Part shown: positions 16,392 through 24,874 of the stretch, one piece after another
Layout: each line of letters starts with the position of its first letter
How positions within the stretch are numbered: position 1 is the first letter of the stretch
From: Streptomyces venezuelae
GTDB taxonomy: Bacteria > Actinomycetota > Actinomycetes > Streptomycetales > Streptomycetaceae
Assembly: GCF_008642355.1 (NCBI RefSeq)
Contig: NZ_CP029193.1
Coordinates: 7,836,001-7,900,000 of the forward strand
Direction: 5' to 3'
Length of the DNA: 64,000 nt
Translations under genes and position numbers: made by a program
Notes under the pieces: model-generated
Told to the model about the DNA's origin: nothing
Databases searched by the model: none
Seen by the model: the letters and a program-made list of their open reading frames with translations, nothing else

Positions 16392-17104
16392 AGGACCTTC
16401 CCGCCGTGTGCCTGCGCCGCCTCGGCGCAGGCCGCCACGTCCGCGACCGTGAAGTGGACCTGCCAGTGCGGTCGGATCGCGGGATCGGGGGCGGACTCCA
16501 CGGCACCCGAGTGAATGCGGGCCACCACGTCGCCCTGATTGCGCAGCACGACCTTCTCGTCCTCGTAGTGGACCTCGCAGCAGCCTGCCTCGGACGCCCA
16601 GTCGAGGACCTCCGCGTAGAAGATCGCCGCGTCGAACGCGTTGCGCGTGTAGAGCTCCACGAAGACCGGGGCCGCGCGGCGCCACTGCTCCCAGTTGTTG
16701 ATGAGCTGGCCCTCCCAGACGCCGAAGGCCGCGCCGTCACGGTCGGCCAGGAGCGCCGCCCGTCCCGGCGGGAAGGAGATGGGCCCCACGGCGGTCGTCC
16801 CGCCCCGCTCCTGGCTGCGGGCCACGGTCTCGTTGGCGTCGGCCGTCGCGAAGAAGGGCGTCCACGCCACGGCCGCGTGCCCCATGGCCTCCACGACGGA
16901 GACGCCCGCCACGGGCAGCCCGCCCACACTCGCGAACCTGTACTGATCGCCCAGCTTGCCGACGCGCCAGTCCCACCCCAGTACGGCGTGGTAGAACTCC
17001 TGCGCGGCGAGCAGATCGCGGGTGGTCAGACTGACCCAGCAGGGCGCGCCCGCCACCGAGCCGCTGGCGACACGCTCGTCGGCAGGTGTCTCATAGCTGT
17101 TCAT
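16316..17104 (-). CDS. Two-domain VOC (glyoxalase/bleomycin-resistance-like) protein
   Basis: 262 residues made of two vicinal-oxygen-chelate modules. The first begins 'PCWVSLTTRDLLAAQEFYHAVLGWDW' and the second 'APVFVELYTRNAFDAAIFYAEVLDW', each closing with a 'LADRDGAAFGVWE' or 'LADPDGARFVVAEA' strand. Such proteins bind small hydrophobic antibiotics or metabolites, or act as lyases. The substrate is unknown. It is transcribed toward the AraC gene and overlaps its 3' end. Confidence 0.9.
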   Translation of the reverse strand: MNSYETPADERVASGSVAGAPCWVSLTTRDLLAAQEFYHAVLGWDWRVGKLGDQYRFASVGGLPVAGVSVVEAMGHAAVAWTPFFATADANETVARSQERGGTTAVGPISFPPGRAALLADRDGAAFGVWEGQLINNWEQWRRAAPVFVELYTRNAFDAAIFYAEVLDWASEAGCCEVHYEDEKVVLRNQGDVVARIHSGAVESAPDPAIRPHWQVHFTVADVAACAEAAQAHGGKVLQGGAGSTEAILADPDGARFVVAEA

Positions 17105-17192
17105 CTTTGTACCGTTCTGAGGTTGACCGTGCTGGTATGTCCCTTCGGCTTCATCATCCCCACGGTCGGGCCCCGCGTCGCGCTGTGCCGGG

Positions 17193-17450
17193 TCAGACCT
17201 GCGTGACCAGCATCCACACGACGCCCGCCAGGAAGATCACCCCGATCGCCCGTTCCATCGCGTAACCCTTGGCGGTGGGTTCGGTCGCGTCGGGATCCTT
17301 CACCCAGCCCCGCTGGAGGTTCTTGTTGACCTTCCATAAGAGCTGCGGGCGTACCACCTGCACCAATCCCATGATCATGAAGAGGCACAGCAGCGGGACG
17401 ACGGCCGGATTTCCATCAGAAGCGGCTTGAACTACCCCATCGTGATTCAT
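17193..17450 (-). CDS. Small membrane protein (two transmembrane helices)
   Basis: 85 residues with a hydrophobic segment at about 18-38 ('VVPLLCLFMIMGLVQVVRP'), a basic loop 'LLWKVNKNLQRGWVKDPDA', and a second segment at the C-terminus ('AIGVIFLAGVVWMLVTQV'). It resembles the short actinobacterial membrane proteins grouped as DUF6199, but this is recalled from pattern only. Function unknown. ATG 17450 is used; upstream in-frame ATGs lack better sites. It lies upstream of the VOC gene on the same strand, 88 bp away. Confidence 0.7.
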   Translation of the reverse strand: MNHDGVVQAASDGNPAVVPLLCLFMIMGLVQVVRPQLLWKVNKNLQRGWVKDPDATEPTAKGYAMERAIGVIFLAGVVWMLVTQV

Positions 17451-17659
17451 GGACTCCGGCTGCCCTGACATCGACACGGAAAACGGCGCGGCCGGGCGTG
17501 ACGGGTGTGTGACGGCGAGAGGCCCGGGGTACTCGGGGAAACCGCCGCTCCCGAGGCGGTCCCGTGGCGGTACGCACGACAGTGTGCGCAGCCTGGGAGA
17601 GAACACGTGCTCGATGTCCATCATCTTTCGTGGTGGACCACCTCGTAGAAAGAATCGCG

Positions 17660-18259
17660 ATGCGCGCCTTGTCGTTGGTCTGCACCCTGAACTCGTCCCC
17701 CACGCCCTCCAGCAGCCAGTTGCTCTCGGACCAGGTGACGCGCGAGCTCGAAAAGCTCGGCGTGACGACCGAGACGGTCCGCGTGGCCGACCACAACGTG
17801 CTCTCCGGCATGGGCATCGACCTGGGGGACGGCGACGAATGGCCGACCCTGCGGGAGAAGGTCCTCCAGGCCGACATCCTGCTCATCGCCACCCCCATCT
17901 GGCTGGGGCACCCCTCCAGCGTCTGCCAGCTCGTCCTCGAACGGCTCAACATGGAGTCGTCGGAAACCGATGACCAGGGCCGCCCGCTCGTCTACGGCAA
18001 GGTCGCCGCGGTGGCTGTCGTCGGCAACGAGGACGGCGCCCACAAGGTCAGCGCCGACGTGTTCCAGGGTCTGAACGACATCGGGTTCTCGCTGGCGCCC
18101 AACGCCGTCACCTACTGGGTCGGCGAAGCACAGCACGGCACCGACTACAAGGACCTGGAGGAGACCCCGGAGGAGGTCGCGGACACCACGCACAGCCTCG
18201 CCGTCAACGCGGTGCACCTCGCCAAGCTGCTCAACGACAGCCCGTACCCGGCCGGCTGA
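17660..18259 (+). CDS. Flavodoxin-like NAD(P)H-dependent oxidoreductase
   Basis: 199 residues of the flavodoxin_2/FMN-reductase fold. The phosphate-binding loop is near the N-terminus ('LNSSPTPSSSQLLSDQV'), with 'ADILLIATPIWLGHPSSVCQLVLERLN' in the middle (the FMN isoalloxazine loop) and 'KVAAVAVVGNEDGAHKV' later. It likely reduces FMN or quinones. AGAAAG precedes ATG 17660. The next gene, an SDR, starts 4 bp after the stop, so the two are co-transcribed. Confidence 0.88.
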   Translation: MRALSLVCTLNSSPTPSSSQLLSDQVTRELEKLGVTTETVRVADHNVLSGMGIDLGDGDEWPTLREKVLQADILLIATPIWLGHPSSVCQLVLERLNMESSETDDQGRPLVYGKVAAVAVVGNEDGAHKVSADVFQGLNDIGFSLAPNAVTYWVGEAQHGTDYKDLEETPEEVADTTHSLAVNAVHLAKLLNDSPYPAG

Positions 18260-18263
18260 CGCC

Positions 18264-19250
18264 ATGCCCACCCTCCTCCGCTCCGAGAAGGAGCCGGCCG
18301 GACTCTCGGCGTGCGTCACGGGCGGCTCGCGCGGCCTGGGACTGCTGATCGCCGACCAGCTCGCCGCCCGCGGCTGCGCCGTCACCCTCGCGGCACGCGA
18401 CCGCGAGGAACTCGAACAGGCCCGGACCAAGCTGCTCCGACGCCATCCGTGGGCCGTCGTCGACATCGTGGTCTGTGACGTCAGGGACCAGGACCAGGTG
18501 CGGTCCCTGATGCGCGGCACGTACGAGCGGCGCGGCGGACTCGACGTCGTCATCGCCAACGCGGGCGTCATCCAGGTCGCCCCGGTGGAGTCGATCGGCG
18601 CCGAGGAGTTCCAGAGCGCCATGGACACCATGTTCAAGGGAACCCTGCACGCTGCCCTGGAAGCCCTCCCGTACCTGCGCGAAAGCCCCCACGGCGGGCG
18701 GCTCGGCATCATCTCGTCCGTGGGCGGCCTGCTGGGAGTGCCCCACCTGCTGCCGTACGCCTGCGCCAAGGCGGCGGCGGGCGTTCTCGCCGAGGGGTTG
18801 CACGCCGAGGCGGCGGCGGACGGCGTGAGCGTGACGGCCGTCTACCCGGGCCTCATGAGGACGGGCTCCCACCTGCACGCGCGGTTCGGCGGCGACCGCA
18901 CCGCCGAGTACACCTGGTTCTCCGCGCTCGCCGGGGCACCGATCGTCTCCATGAACGCGCAGCGCGCGGCCGCCCGGATCACCCGTGCCGTGCTGCGGCG
19001 ACGGGTCAGGCTCGTGCTGACCCCCATGGCGCGGGCGGCGGACATCGTCCACGGTGTGGCGCCGGGCCTGACCACGCGCGTCAGCTCGCTGGCGGCCAGG
19101 GCGCTGCCCAACGGCACGGGCGGGCGCGAACGGCTGACGGAGGGCAAGGACACCGCGCCCACGGCCCACCCCGTCGCGGCCCGCGTGCGGGCCTGGGGCA
19201 GCGCCATGAACGACAAGGTCACACGCTCCTACAACCAGCGCCACGGCTGA
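18264..19250 (+). CDS. SDR-family oxidoreductase
   Basis: 328 residues, longer than the usual 250 because of a C-terminal basic extension of about 70 residues. The classical motifs are TGGSRGLG, 'VVIANAGVIQ', the catalytic Ser in 'GIISSVGGLLGV' and YACAKAA (YxxxK). It probably reduces a ketone or an aldehyde group on a lipid-like substrate. It is the second gene of a flavodoxin-SDR operon. Confidence 0.92.
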   Translation: MPTLLRSEKEPAGLSACVTGGSRGLGLLIADQLAARGCAVTLAARDREELEQARTKLLRRHPWAVVDIVVCDVRDQDQVRSLMRGTYERRGGLDVVIANAGVIQVAPVESIGAEEFQSAMDTMFKGTLHAALEALPYLRESPHGGRLGIISSVGGLLGVPHLLPYACAKAAAGVLAEGLHAEAAADGVSVTAVYPGLMRTGSHLHARFGGDRTAEYTWFSALAGAPIVSMNAQRAAARITRAVLRRRVRLVLTPMARAADIVHGVAPGLTTRVSSLAARALPNGTGGRERLTEGKDTAPTAHPVAARVRAWGSAMNDKVTRSYNQRHG

Positions 19251-19417
19251 GCAACTCCTCGGCCGGAGCGAATGTTTCGCATGTGACGGTGTGGGCAGGT
19301 GCGGCAGCTGAGGCCGGACGCGGACACACGCGTCCGGCACGCTCATTCCGCGGTGCCGTCACCTTCCTGGGCCGCGCCCGGACGAGCGCAGCACAGGAAC
19401 GGACGGAGAAGACAACC

Positions 19418-20395
19418 GTGATACGTGGAGCCCGTACCCGCTCGACCGCCCGGACGGCGACGCTCACCGCCGCGAGCGGTGCCCTGGTCATGGGTTTGAC
19501 CGCACCTCAGGCAAGCGCCGCCCCCGGCCCGGCGGACAAGCGGCCGGTCTGGGCGATCGCGCACCGGGTGCTGACCGTCGACGGCGTCGACAAGGCACTC
19601 GACCACGGCGCCAACGCGGTGGAGATCGACGCCACCGCCTGGAAGAAGGGCTGGTGGGCCGATCACGACGGGCTCCCCACGAGTTCCGGCGACACCATGT
19701 CGGACATGTTCGACCGGATCGCGCAGCAGCGCCGCGCGGGCAAGAACATCGGGTTCGTCTGGCTGGACATCAAGAACCCCGACCACTGCGCCGGCGGCGA
19801 CTCGAAGTGGCGGCACTGCTCGGTGGCCGCCCTGCGCGACCTGGCCCGCACCAAGCTGGAGAGCGCCGGGGTGCGGGTCTTGTACGGCTTCTACGGCACC
19901 GCGGGCGGAACCGGCTGGAAGGACGTCAGCCGCGGCCTCACCGATCTGGAGGGCGTGGACATCAGCGGTGACTCCGAGGACGTACGGGGGCAGTACGACA
20001 AGTTCGGCGGAGCCGTCGCGCACAACCAACGGGTCATGGACAAGGGGCTGTTCAACCTGAACCTGCCGACCGTCCTCGGGAAGGTGACCGAACAGGTCCG
20101 CCTCGGCTCTCAGGCGCGGGACCGCGGCGAACTGGCCCGCGTCTTCGGCTGGACGACGGCCGCCGCTGACGGCGAGGCCACCAGCCGCCTCCTGGACGAG
20201 TCCGGCGGCAACGCCGACGGCCTGATCTACGGCCATCGGGCCTCCTGCTACCCCGACGGCGTCTCCGGCGCGCGGGGCTGCGGCAAGGACGAGTCCGACG
20301 CGAAGCAGGCACTGGCCCACATCCAGGAGTTCGTCCGCTCGCACGGCGAGACCCGCCGCATGGCCACTACGGACGACGTCCCCTTCGGGAACTGA
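19418..20395 (+). CDS. Secreted sphingomyelinase D/phospholipase D-like phosphodiesterase
   Basis: 325 residues. A basic, Ala-rich signal peptide ends near residue 35 (ASA). The mature protein has the GDPD/SMaseD barrel markers: 'AIAHRVLTVDGVDKALDHGANAVEIDAT' (catalytic His and the E-x-D metal ligands), 'WWADHDGLPTSSGD' (second His), and 'FVWLDIKNPDHC'. The family cleaves choline or related headgroups from sphingolipids or lysolipids and is known in Streptomyces and spider venom. GTG 19418 has GGAG upstream. It is a stand-alone gene. Confidence 0.88.
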   Translation: MIRGARTRSTARTATLTAASGALVMGLTAPQASAAPGPADKRPVWAIAHRVLTVDGVDKALDHGANAVEIDATAWKKGWWADHDGLPTSSGDTMSDMFDRIAQQRRAGKNIGFVWLDIKNPDHCAGGDSKWRHCSVAALRDLARTKLESAGVRVLYGFYGTAGGTGWKDVSRGLTDLEGVDISGDSEDVRGQYDKFGGAVAHNQRVMDKGLFNLNLPTVLGKVTEQVRLGSQARDRGELARVFGWTTAAADGEATSRLLDESGGNADGLIYGHRASCYPDGVSGARGCGKDESDAKQALAHIQEFVRSHGETRRMATTDDVPFGN

Positions 20396-20412
20396 GGGCG
20401 AATCCCTTCAGG

Positions 20413-20802
20413 TCAGGAGTCCTGCGGGTACCAGCGGAGCTCCACCGTGTTGCCGTCGGGGTCCTTGACATAGAGGGAGAGCGCGGTGCCCCGGGCGCCG
20501 AAGCGCTTGCCGGGGCCGTCCACCACGGTGAACTCCCCGGAATCGATGACCTCTTGCCAGTCGAGGGGCTCGACGACCAGGCAGATGTGGTCGACGTTGG
20601 AGCCCGCCGGTTCGCCGTCGGGCCCCTCGATGAGGTCGATGATCGTGGTGGGACTCACCCGCACGGAGGGGAAGGGGACCTCGCCGGCCCGCCACTCGTC
20701 CACCCGCACCGGGTCGAGCCCCAGCGGGCCGGTGTAGAAGGCGAGGGAGCGCTCGATGTCGGCGACGTTCAGGACGAGGTGGTCGAAGGCGATGACGCGC
20801 AT
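20413..20802 (-). CDS. VOC-family protein (glyoxalase/dioxygenase fold)
   Basis: 129 residues, a single VOC module: 'AFDHLVLNVADIERSLAFYTGPLGLDPV' at the N-terminus, 'NVDHICLVVE' in the middle, and 'LYVKDPDGNTVELRWYPQ' at the end, giving the H...H...E metal set. ATG 20802 has GGAGACAGCC upstream. It is divergent from the LysR gene with palindromic sites between them, so LysR control is likely. Confidence 0.9.
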   Translation of the reverse strand: MRVIAFDHLVLNVADIERSLAFYTGPLGLDPVRVDEWRAGEVPFPSVRVSPTTIIDLIEGPDGEPAGSNVDHICLVVEPLDWQEVIDSGEFTVVDGPGKRFGARGTALSLYVKDPDGNTVELRWYPQDS

Positions 20803-20870
20803 GGCTGTCTCCGTGGTTCGAGGTGGGCTGAAGTGGTTTCTCCGAACTGACTTCAGGATGTCCGACGCGT

Positions 20871-20926
20871 GATCCATCGGTCCAGCGCATGTTTGTCATC
20901 CGATCCATCGTGTTTCACGATGGATC
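20871..20926. promoter_or_regulatory. LysR-type operator: perfect 25-bp palindrome plus a third half-site
   Basis: GATCCATCGTG (20902-20912), TTT, then CACGATGGATC (20916-20926) is a perfect inverted repeat with 11-bp arms. Its core TCGTGTTTCACGA has the T-N11-A form of LysR-type sites. A third copy, GATCCATCG, lies at 20871-20879, about three helical turns away. The palindrome ends one base before the LysR ATG, so bound protein would cover the translation start region and block its own gene. Confidence 0.75.
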
Positions 20927-20927
20927 A

Positions 20928-21800
20928 ATGGACCTTCAGCAGATGCGGTACGTCGTCGCGGTGGCGGAGACCGCGAGCTTCACCCGCGCGGCGGAGAGAT
21001 GCCATGTCGTTCAGTCCGCACTCAGTCACCAAGTCGCGAAGCTGGAGAAGGAGCTGGGTGCCCGGCTGTTCGAGCGGACCAGCCGCAAGGTGTGGCTGAC
21101 CAGGGCGGGAGAGGCGTTCCTGCCCTCCGCCCGCCAGGCCCTGGAGGCGGCCGAGCGGGCCCGCGCCGAGGTGGCCGCGGCAACCGGCGAGGTGCGGGGC
21201 AAGCTGACGGTGGGGTCGATTCCCACGGTGGCGGCCGTCGATCTCCCGGCGGTGCTGCGGGACTACCGCCTGCGCCATCCGCACGTGCGGATAGCGCTGC
21301 GGGCCGGCTCCAGCGAGCGGCTCGTGGAGCAGGTGCGCGAGGGCGTCGTCGACGCGGCGTTCCTCGGCGTGCAGCCCGGATTCCGGCCGCAGGGAGTCCG
21401 GGACCGCGAACTCGCGCACGGGCAGCACGTCGCCGTGGTCGCGCCGGACCACCCGCTGGCCGGGGAGGAGGAGGCCGACCTCCGCCGCCTCGCCGACGAG
21501 ACGTTCGTGGACTTCGCCGAGGGCAGCGCCGCACGCTCCCAGTCGGACGACGCGTTCGCGGCTGCCGGGGTGCCGCGCGAGGTCGCCTTCGAGGTGTCCG
21601 GCGTCGAGCTCATGTCCCGGATGGTCCGCCATGGCCTGGGCGTCGCCCTGCTGCCCGCGCCGTTCGCGGCGGAACTGCACGGGGTGCGGTGCGTGCCGAT
21701 CAGGGATGGGCCTGTACGGGTGGAGCGCCTCGTGTGGAGCCGCTTCGCGCCGTCACCTCCGGCTGCCGCTTTCCTGGCTCTGCTGGACGAACTCCCGTAA
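20928..21800 (+). CDS. LysR-family transcriptional regulator
   Basis: 290 residues. The winged helix-turn-helix is at the N-terminus ('MRYVVAVAETASFTRAAERCHVVQSALSHQVAKLEKELGARLFER'), followed by a substrate-binding fold of two lobes with 'LTVGSIPTVAAVDLPAVL' and 'VELMSRMVRHGLGVALLP'. ATG 20928 fits the family's short N-terminus. The palindrome directly before the ATG leaves no proper Shine-Dalgarno site, so translation may be leaderless or weak. It probably controls the divergent VOC gene and itself. Confidence 0.93.
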   Translation: MDLQQMRYVVAVAETASFTRAAERCHVVQSALSHQVAKLEKELGARLFERTSRKVWLTRAGEAFLPSARQALEAAERARAEVAAATGEVRGKLTVGSIPTVAAVDLPAVLRDYRLRHPHVRIALRAGSSERLVEQVREGVVDAAFLGVQPGFRPQGVRDRELAHGQHVAVVAPDHPLAGEEEADLRRLADETFVDFAEGSAARSQSDDAFAAAGVPREVAFEVSGVELMSRMVRHGLGVALLPAPFAAELHGVRCVPIRDGPVRVERLVWSRFAPSPPAAAFLALLDELP

Positions 21801-21931
21801 GCCGCGGGCAAGTTGACCCGTGCGATGATCCCATGAGCTCGCAAAACAGACATATAGGGCTAATGGCCTTAGACTGGTCCGAGGGTGGGCGTCACTGGAA
21901 TGGGTGACGACGTATCTATGAGGAGGCACTG

Positions 21932-22114
21932 ATGCTTGCTCAGCACACACCGCTTCTTTTCACTCCGACGGACACCGAGGCGCTCAGTACGGCCATGGTG
22001 GAGCCAGAGGCGATTCTGAGCGACGCACCGATCTACTCGCCGCGAGCGGAAGGCACCCTCCTCGCGCTGATCCTTCTCTCGCCGAAGCAGCCGAAGGAGC
22101 CGAAAGGCAAGTGA
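21932..22114 (+). CDS. 60-residue peptide, possible RiPP-type precursor
   Basis: Short gene behind an excellent ribosome site (GAGGAGG, six bases before the ATG). The product has no cysteine and no signal peptide. Residues 1-30 are acidic and Thr-rich, like a leader. Residues 31-50 hold 'DAPIYSPRAEGTLLALILLS', and the last ten residues alternate Pro and Lys. The stop overlaps the next GTG by four bases, and the three following genes are linked the same way, so peptide and proteins are one translational unit. Codon use is less G/C-biased than the neighbours. A precursor peptide is an inference from size, position and expression signal; a small structural or regulatory protein is the alternative. 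Confidence 0.6.
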   Translation: MLAQHTPLLFTPTDTEALSTAMVEPEAILSDAPIYSPRAEGTLLALILLSPKQPKEPKGK

Positions 22115-22893
22115 GTCCTGATCAGTCGCAGACCGCGTTCGCCGCGTCAGCGGCTGACCTGGCTCTCCGTGCTCTCGACGCCCTGCGTGGCGTCGGGGGC
22201 ACGGCCATGCTCGCGGAGCACGTCGAGCGCGCGGTCGACCCCAAGGCGGCGCTGGCCGCCCTCCGCGTCGTCGGAGCCGACGGCTTCGCCCCCTACGTGC
22301 TGAGCGGGGCGACCTTCCACCCGCAGGACGCCGCCGCCGTCACCCAGTCCTTCGCGCTGTTCCCGACCGCGGTGAGCACCCCCGCCCCGCCGCCCGAAGG
22401 CCCCGCCGAACCGTGGCTCGTGGCGTGGCGCGACTGGGCCACGGCAGCCCTGCTCGCCCGGTTCGCAGAAGGGACCGACACGCAGCCGGGCGGTGAGCCT
22501 CTCGCGCCGCAGCCCGTGGGCGCCCCGGTCCTCGCGGAACCGTCGCACCCGTCCGACGGGCCTGCCGACACCGACTGGCAGCACTGGTCCGTCCGCATGG
22601 GCCAGCTCTCACCGCTCGCCCTCCCCGGCCTCGACAGTCCCGTCCACTCCGCGGCCCGCACCGGAGCCGCGCCGCTGGCCCTCGCCCGTGGCGTCACCCG
22701 CGCCACGCTCCGCCGCGACTTCCCGACCGCCGCCCGCATCGCGCGCTGGCTCGTCCTGCTGCACACCGAAGGCGTGCCCGTGCCTCTCGACCCGGCACCT
22801 CTCGTCGAACACCTCGGCCTGTACGGCGCCGGGCCACGGCTCGCCCTCGACGTCGCGATCGCCCGGCGACTGCTCGGACTGGAGGACGTATGA
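22111..22893 (+). CDS. Unrecognised 260-residue protein, gene 2 of peptide operon
   Basis: I recognise no family. The N-terminal third is Ala-rich and helical ('LALRALDALRGVGGTAMLAEHVERAV'). The centre has Pro-rich linkers (residues 90-98 and 130-155). The C-terminal 80 residues are helical with 'ARIARWLVLLHTEGVPVPL'. There is no membrane segment, metal motif or nucleotide-binding loop. GTG 22111 overlaps the peptide stop (GTGA) and its own stop overlaps the next ATG (ATGA). It could bind the peptide, but that is only a context guess. Confidence 0.7.
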   Translation: MSPDQSQTAFAASAADLALRALDALRGVGGTAMLAEHVERAVDPKAALAALRVVGADGFAPYVLSGATFHPQDAAAVTQSFALFPTAVSTPAPPPEGPAEPWLVAWRDWATAALLARFAEGTDTQPGGEPLAPQPVGAPVLAEPSHPSDGPADTDWQHWSVRMGQLSPLALPGLDSPVHSAARTGAAPLALARGVTRATLRRDFPTAARIARWLVLLHTEGVPVPLDPAPLVEHLGLYGAGPRLALDVAIARRLLGLEDV

Positions 22894-23816
22894 CCGCGCC
22901 CGTGACGCGCACGGCCCACCAGGTGGGCTCACAGGCCCTCGCCTGGCTCCACGCGCACCGCGAGCTCGGCGCGCTGCCGCCCGACACCACCGCCGACCTC
23001 GGCGACCCCAACAGCGTCTACAAACCCCTCGGGGAGAGCGCCGCCGCCGCCTCCCTCGTGTTGCGCGAGTCCATCGCGGGCAGTACCGAGCAGCGCATGG
23101 CGGGCGAGCTCCTCGACTTCTGCTGGAAACAGTTCGGCGAGGGCAACATGCTGTACGAACGGCTGCTGCGCTACCCGATGATGACCGACCCGCTGGAGAC
23201 GTACGCACCGTTCGTGCGCGGCGGCCTGCGCAACGAACCCCTGGAACGGCTGCTCCGCCACACCAGCGCGCTGCGCTCCGTCCGCAGTTCCGAATACCTT
23301 CCCAACCGACGGCTCGCGGTGGCCAACGCGGCCCGGATCGTCGGGCTGGACCGCGGGGAACGCGCGTACGACTGGGGTACGTTGACCCGCGCCACTTGGC
23401 TGGGCGCGACACCGGAGCCCTGGCTCATCGACTGGATGACCGCCTACTGTCTCACCCACACGGTCTTCCACCTCACCGACTGGGGCGGCACACCCTCCGG
23501 TCTGCCCGCAGGCCTCGCCGCGTACGTGACCACCTGGCTGCCGGTCTGGATCGACATCTGGGCCGAGATCGAACAGTGGGACCTGGTGGGCGAGCTGCTG
23601 ATCGTGGGCTGCTGCCTGGAGGAGCCGTACTGCGAGCCCGCGGACTGGGAGCGGTTCGCCGCGGTCCAGCACCCGGACGGGCTGATGCCGCGCGACGGGG
23701 AACCCGTCGACGACGATCCCGAGCAGCGCTTCACCGACCACCAGCACACCGCCGTCGTCGCCGCGGTCGCGGGAACACTCGCCGTGTCGCGGACGCTGGG
23801 CGGGGCGACCGGGTGA
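22890..23816 (+). CDS. DUF6895-like protein, gene 3 of peptide operon
   Basis: 308 residues. The pattern, helical throughout and rich in Trp with 'LLDFCWKQFGEGNMLYERLL', 'LPNRRLAVANAARIVGLDRG', 'YCLTHTVFHLTDWGG' and a C-terminal 'RFTDHQHTAVVAA', matches what I recall as the actinobacterial DUF6895 family, which has no known function. The conserved His-rich points (THTVFH, TDHQHTA) could bind a metal or act in catalysis. An all-helical toroid-like fold is possible. Overlaps on both sides place it firmly in the operon. Confidence 0.7.
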   Translation: MTAPVTRTAHQVGSQALAWLHAHRELGALPPDTTADLGDPNSVYKPLGESAAAASLVLRESIAGSTEQRMAGELLDFCWKQFGEGNMLYERLLRYPMMTDPLETYAPFVRGGLRNEPLERLLRHTSALRSVRSSEYLPNRRLAVANAARIVGLDRGERAYDWGTLTRATWLGATPEPWLIDWMTAYCLTHTVFHLTDWGGTPSGLPAGLAAYVTTWLPVWIDIWAEIEQWDLVGELLIVGCCLEEPYCEPADWERFAAVQHPDGLMPRDGEPVDDDPEQRFTDHQHTAVVAAVAGTLAVSRTLGGATG

Positions 23817-24874
23817 CGCGTACGACCGGGCCGGCGGCGGGAAAGCCCGCCTGGGCGGCACGCATGCTCGACGGCGTGCGGGCCACCGCACCCGGCGCGA
23901 GCGCGGTGGCCCTGGCCGTTCGGCGCGGCCCCGACCGCGCCCTGCTGGCCGCGGGCACCACCACGTGCGACGGCGGAGCGCCCGCCGACCCCGACACGCG
24001 GTTCGAGATCGGCTCTCTCACCAAGACGTTCACCGCGCTCCTCCTGGCGGAGATGGTGGCGCGCGGCGAGGTCGCGTACGACGACCCGATCACCCGCTTC
24101 CTGCCGCGCACCGCGGCTCCCCGCCCGCGAGGCGCGCCCATCACTCTCCTCCACCTGGCCACCCACACCTCCGGCCTGCCCCGGCTGCCGCCCGGCTTCC
24201 TGCGCACGGCGGTGCCTTCCTGGCTCAGCAACCCGTACGCGGGCTACTCCGCCACGGACATGCACCGCGCCCTGTCCCGCACCCGGCCCCGAACCGCCCC
24301 CGGCACCCGCGTCCGCTACTCCAACTTCGGCGTCGGCCTCCTCGGCGAACTCCTCACCCGCGCCGCCGGCGCAGGCGACTTCGCCACGCTCCTTGCCGAC
24401 CGCGTCCTGCACCCACTCCGCCTCACGCACACCAGCACCACCACGGACCAGCCGCAGGCCACCGGCTACTGGCACGGCAGGGCCCGCCCCGCCTGGCAGA
24501 TGGCCGCCCTCCCCGCGGCGGGCATGGTCCGCTCCACCGCACGCGACCTCCTCACCACGCTCGACGCCCTCCGCGACCCGTCCACGGCGCCCGCCACCGC
24601 CCCCGGCACGCTGCGCACCGCCGTCGCCGACGTCACCCGCCCCCGCATCGCGCTGCCCCGCACCGACGAACGCATCGCCCTCGTCTGGAACATCAGGCGC
24701 CGCCCCGACCGCGACCTCTACCACCACTCCGGAGGCACCCGCGGCTTCACCGCCTTCGCGGGCTTCAGCCCCCAGGCGGACGTGGCCCTGGTGGCCCTGG
24801 CCAACACCGGTCCCACACTGTCCGGTGCGTTCATCCAGCGCGCCTACCTCGAGCTGTGGGCCCTCGCCCAATGA
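23813..24874 (+). CDS. Beta-lactamase-fold serine hydrolase, gene 4 of peptide operon
   Basis: 353 residues of the class C beta-lactamase/DD-peptidase family. The catalytic Ser68 and Lys71 are in 'EIGSLTKTFTALLLAEM', the Tyr169-Ser-Asn motif is in 'VRYSNFGVGLLGELL', and the KTG equivalent is His305-Ser-Gly-Gly in 'YHHSGGTRGFTAFAG'. All active-site elements are present. There is no signal peptide, so it acts in the cytoplasm, which argues against a cell-wall role and leaves a peptide, ester or amide substrate. In this operon it may process the peptide product. GTG 23813 and stop 24874 overlap both neighbours by four bases. Confidence 0.88.
   Translation: MTRTTGPAAGKPAWAARMLDGVRATAPGASAVALAVRRGPDRALLAAGTTTCDGGAPADPDTRFEIGSLTKTFTALLLAEMVARGEVAYDDPITRFLPRTAAPRPRGAPITLLHLATHTSGLPRLPPGFLRTAVPSWLSNPYAGYSATDMHRALSRTRPRTAPGTRVRYSNFGVGLLGELLTRAAGAGDFATLLADRVLHPLRLTHTSTTTDQPQATGYWHGRARPAWQMAALPAAGMVRSTARDLLTTLDALRDPSTAPATAPGTLRTAVADVTRPRIALPRTDERIALVWNIRRRPDRDLYHHSGGTRGFTAFAGFSPQADVALVALANTGPTLSGAFIQRAYLELWALAQ

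Noticed and set aside
12635..17206. A 1523-codon open frame on the plus strand
   Set aside because: It crosses several well-supported genes on both strands, its product is Arg/Pro/Gly-rich without any domain, and such long shadows are normal at this GC content.
19418..20395. Calling the secreted phosphodiesterase a plain GlpQ
   Set aside because: The short barrel with WWADHDG and WLDIKNPD fits the sphingomyelinase-D-like branch better than cytoplasmic or periplasmic GlpQ.
22111..23816. Assigning known RiPP maturase names to the two unknown proteins
   Set aside because: No ATP-grasp, YcaO, radical-SAM, lanthionine cyclase or transglutaminase-like motif is visible, so naming a class would be invention.
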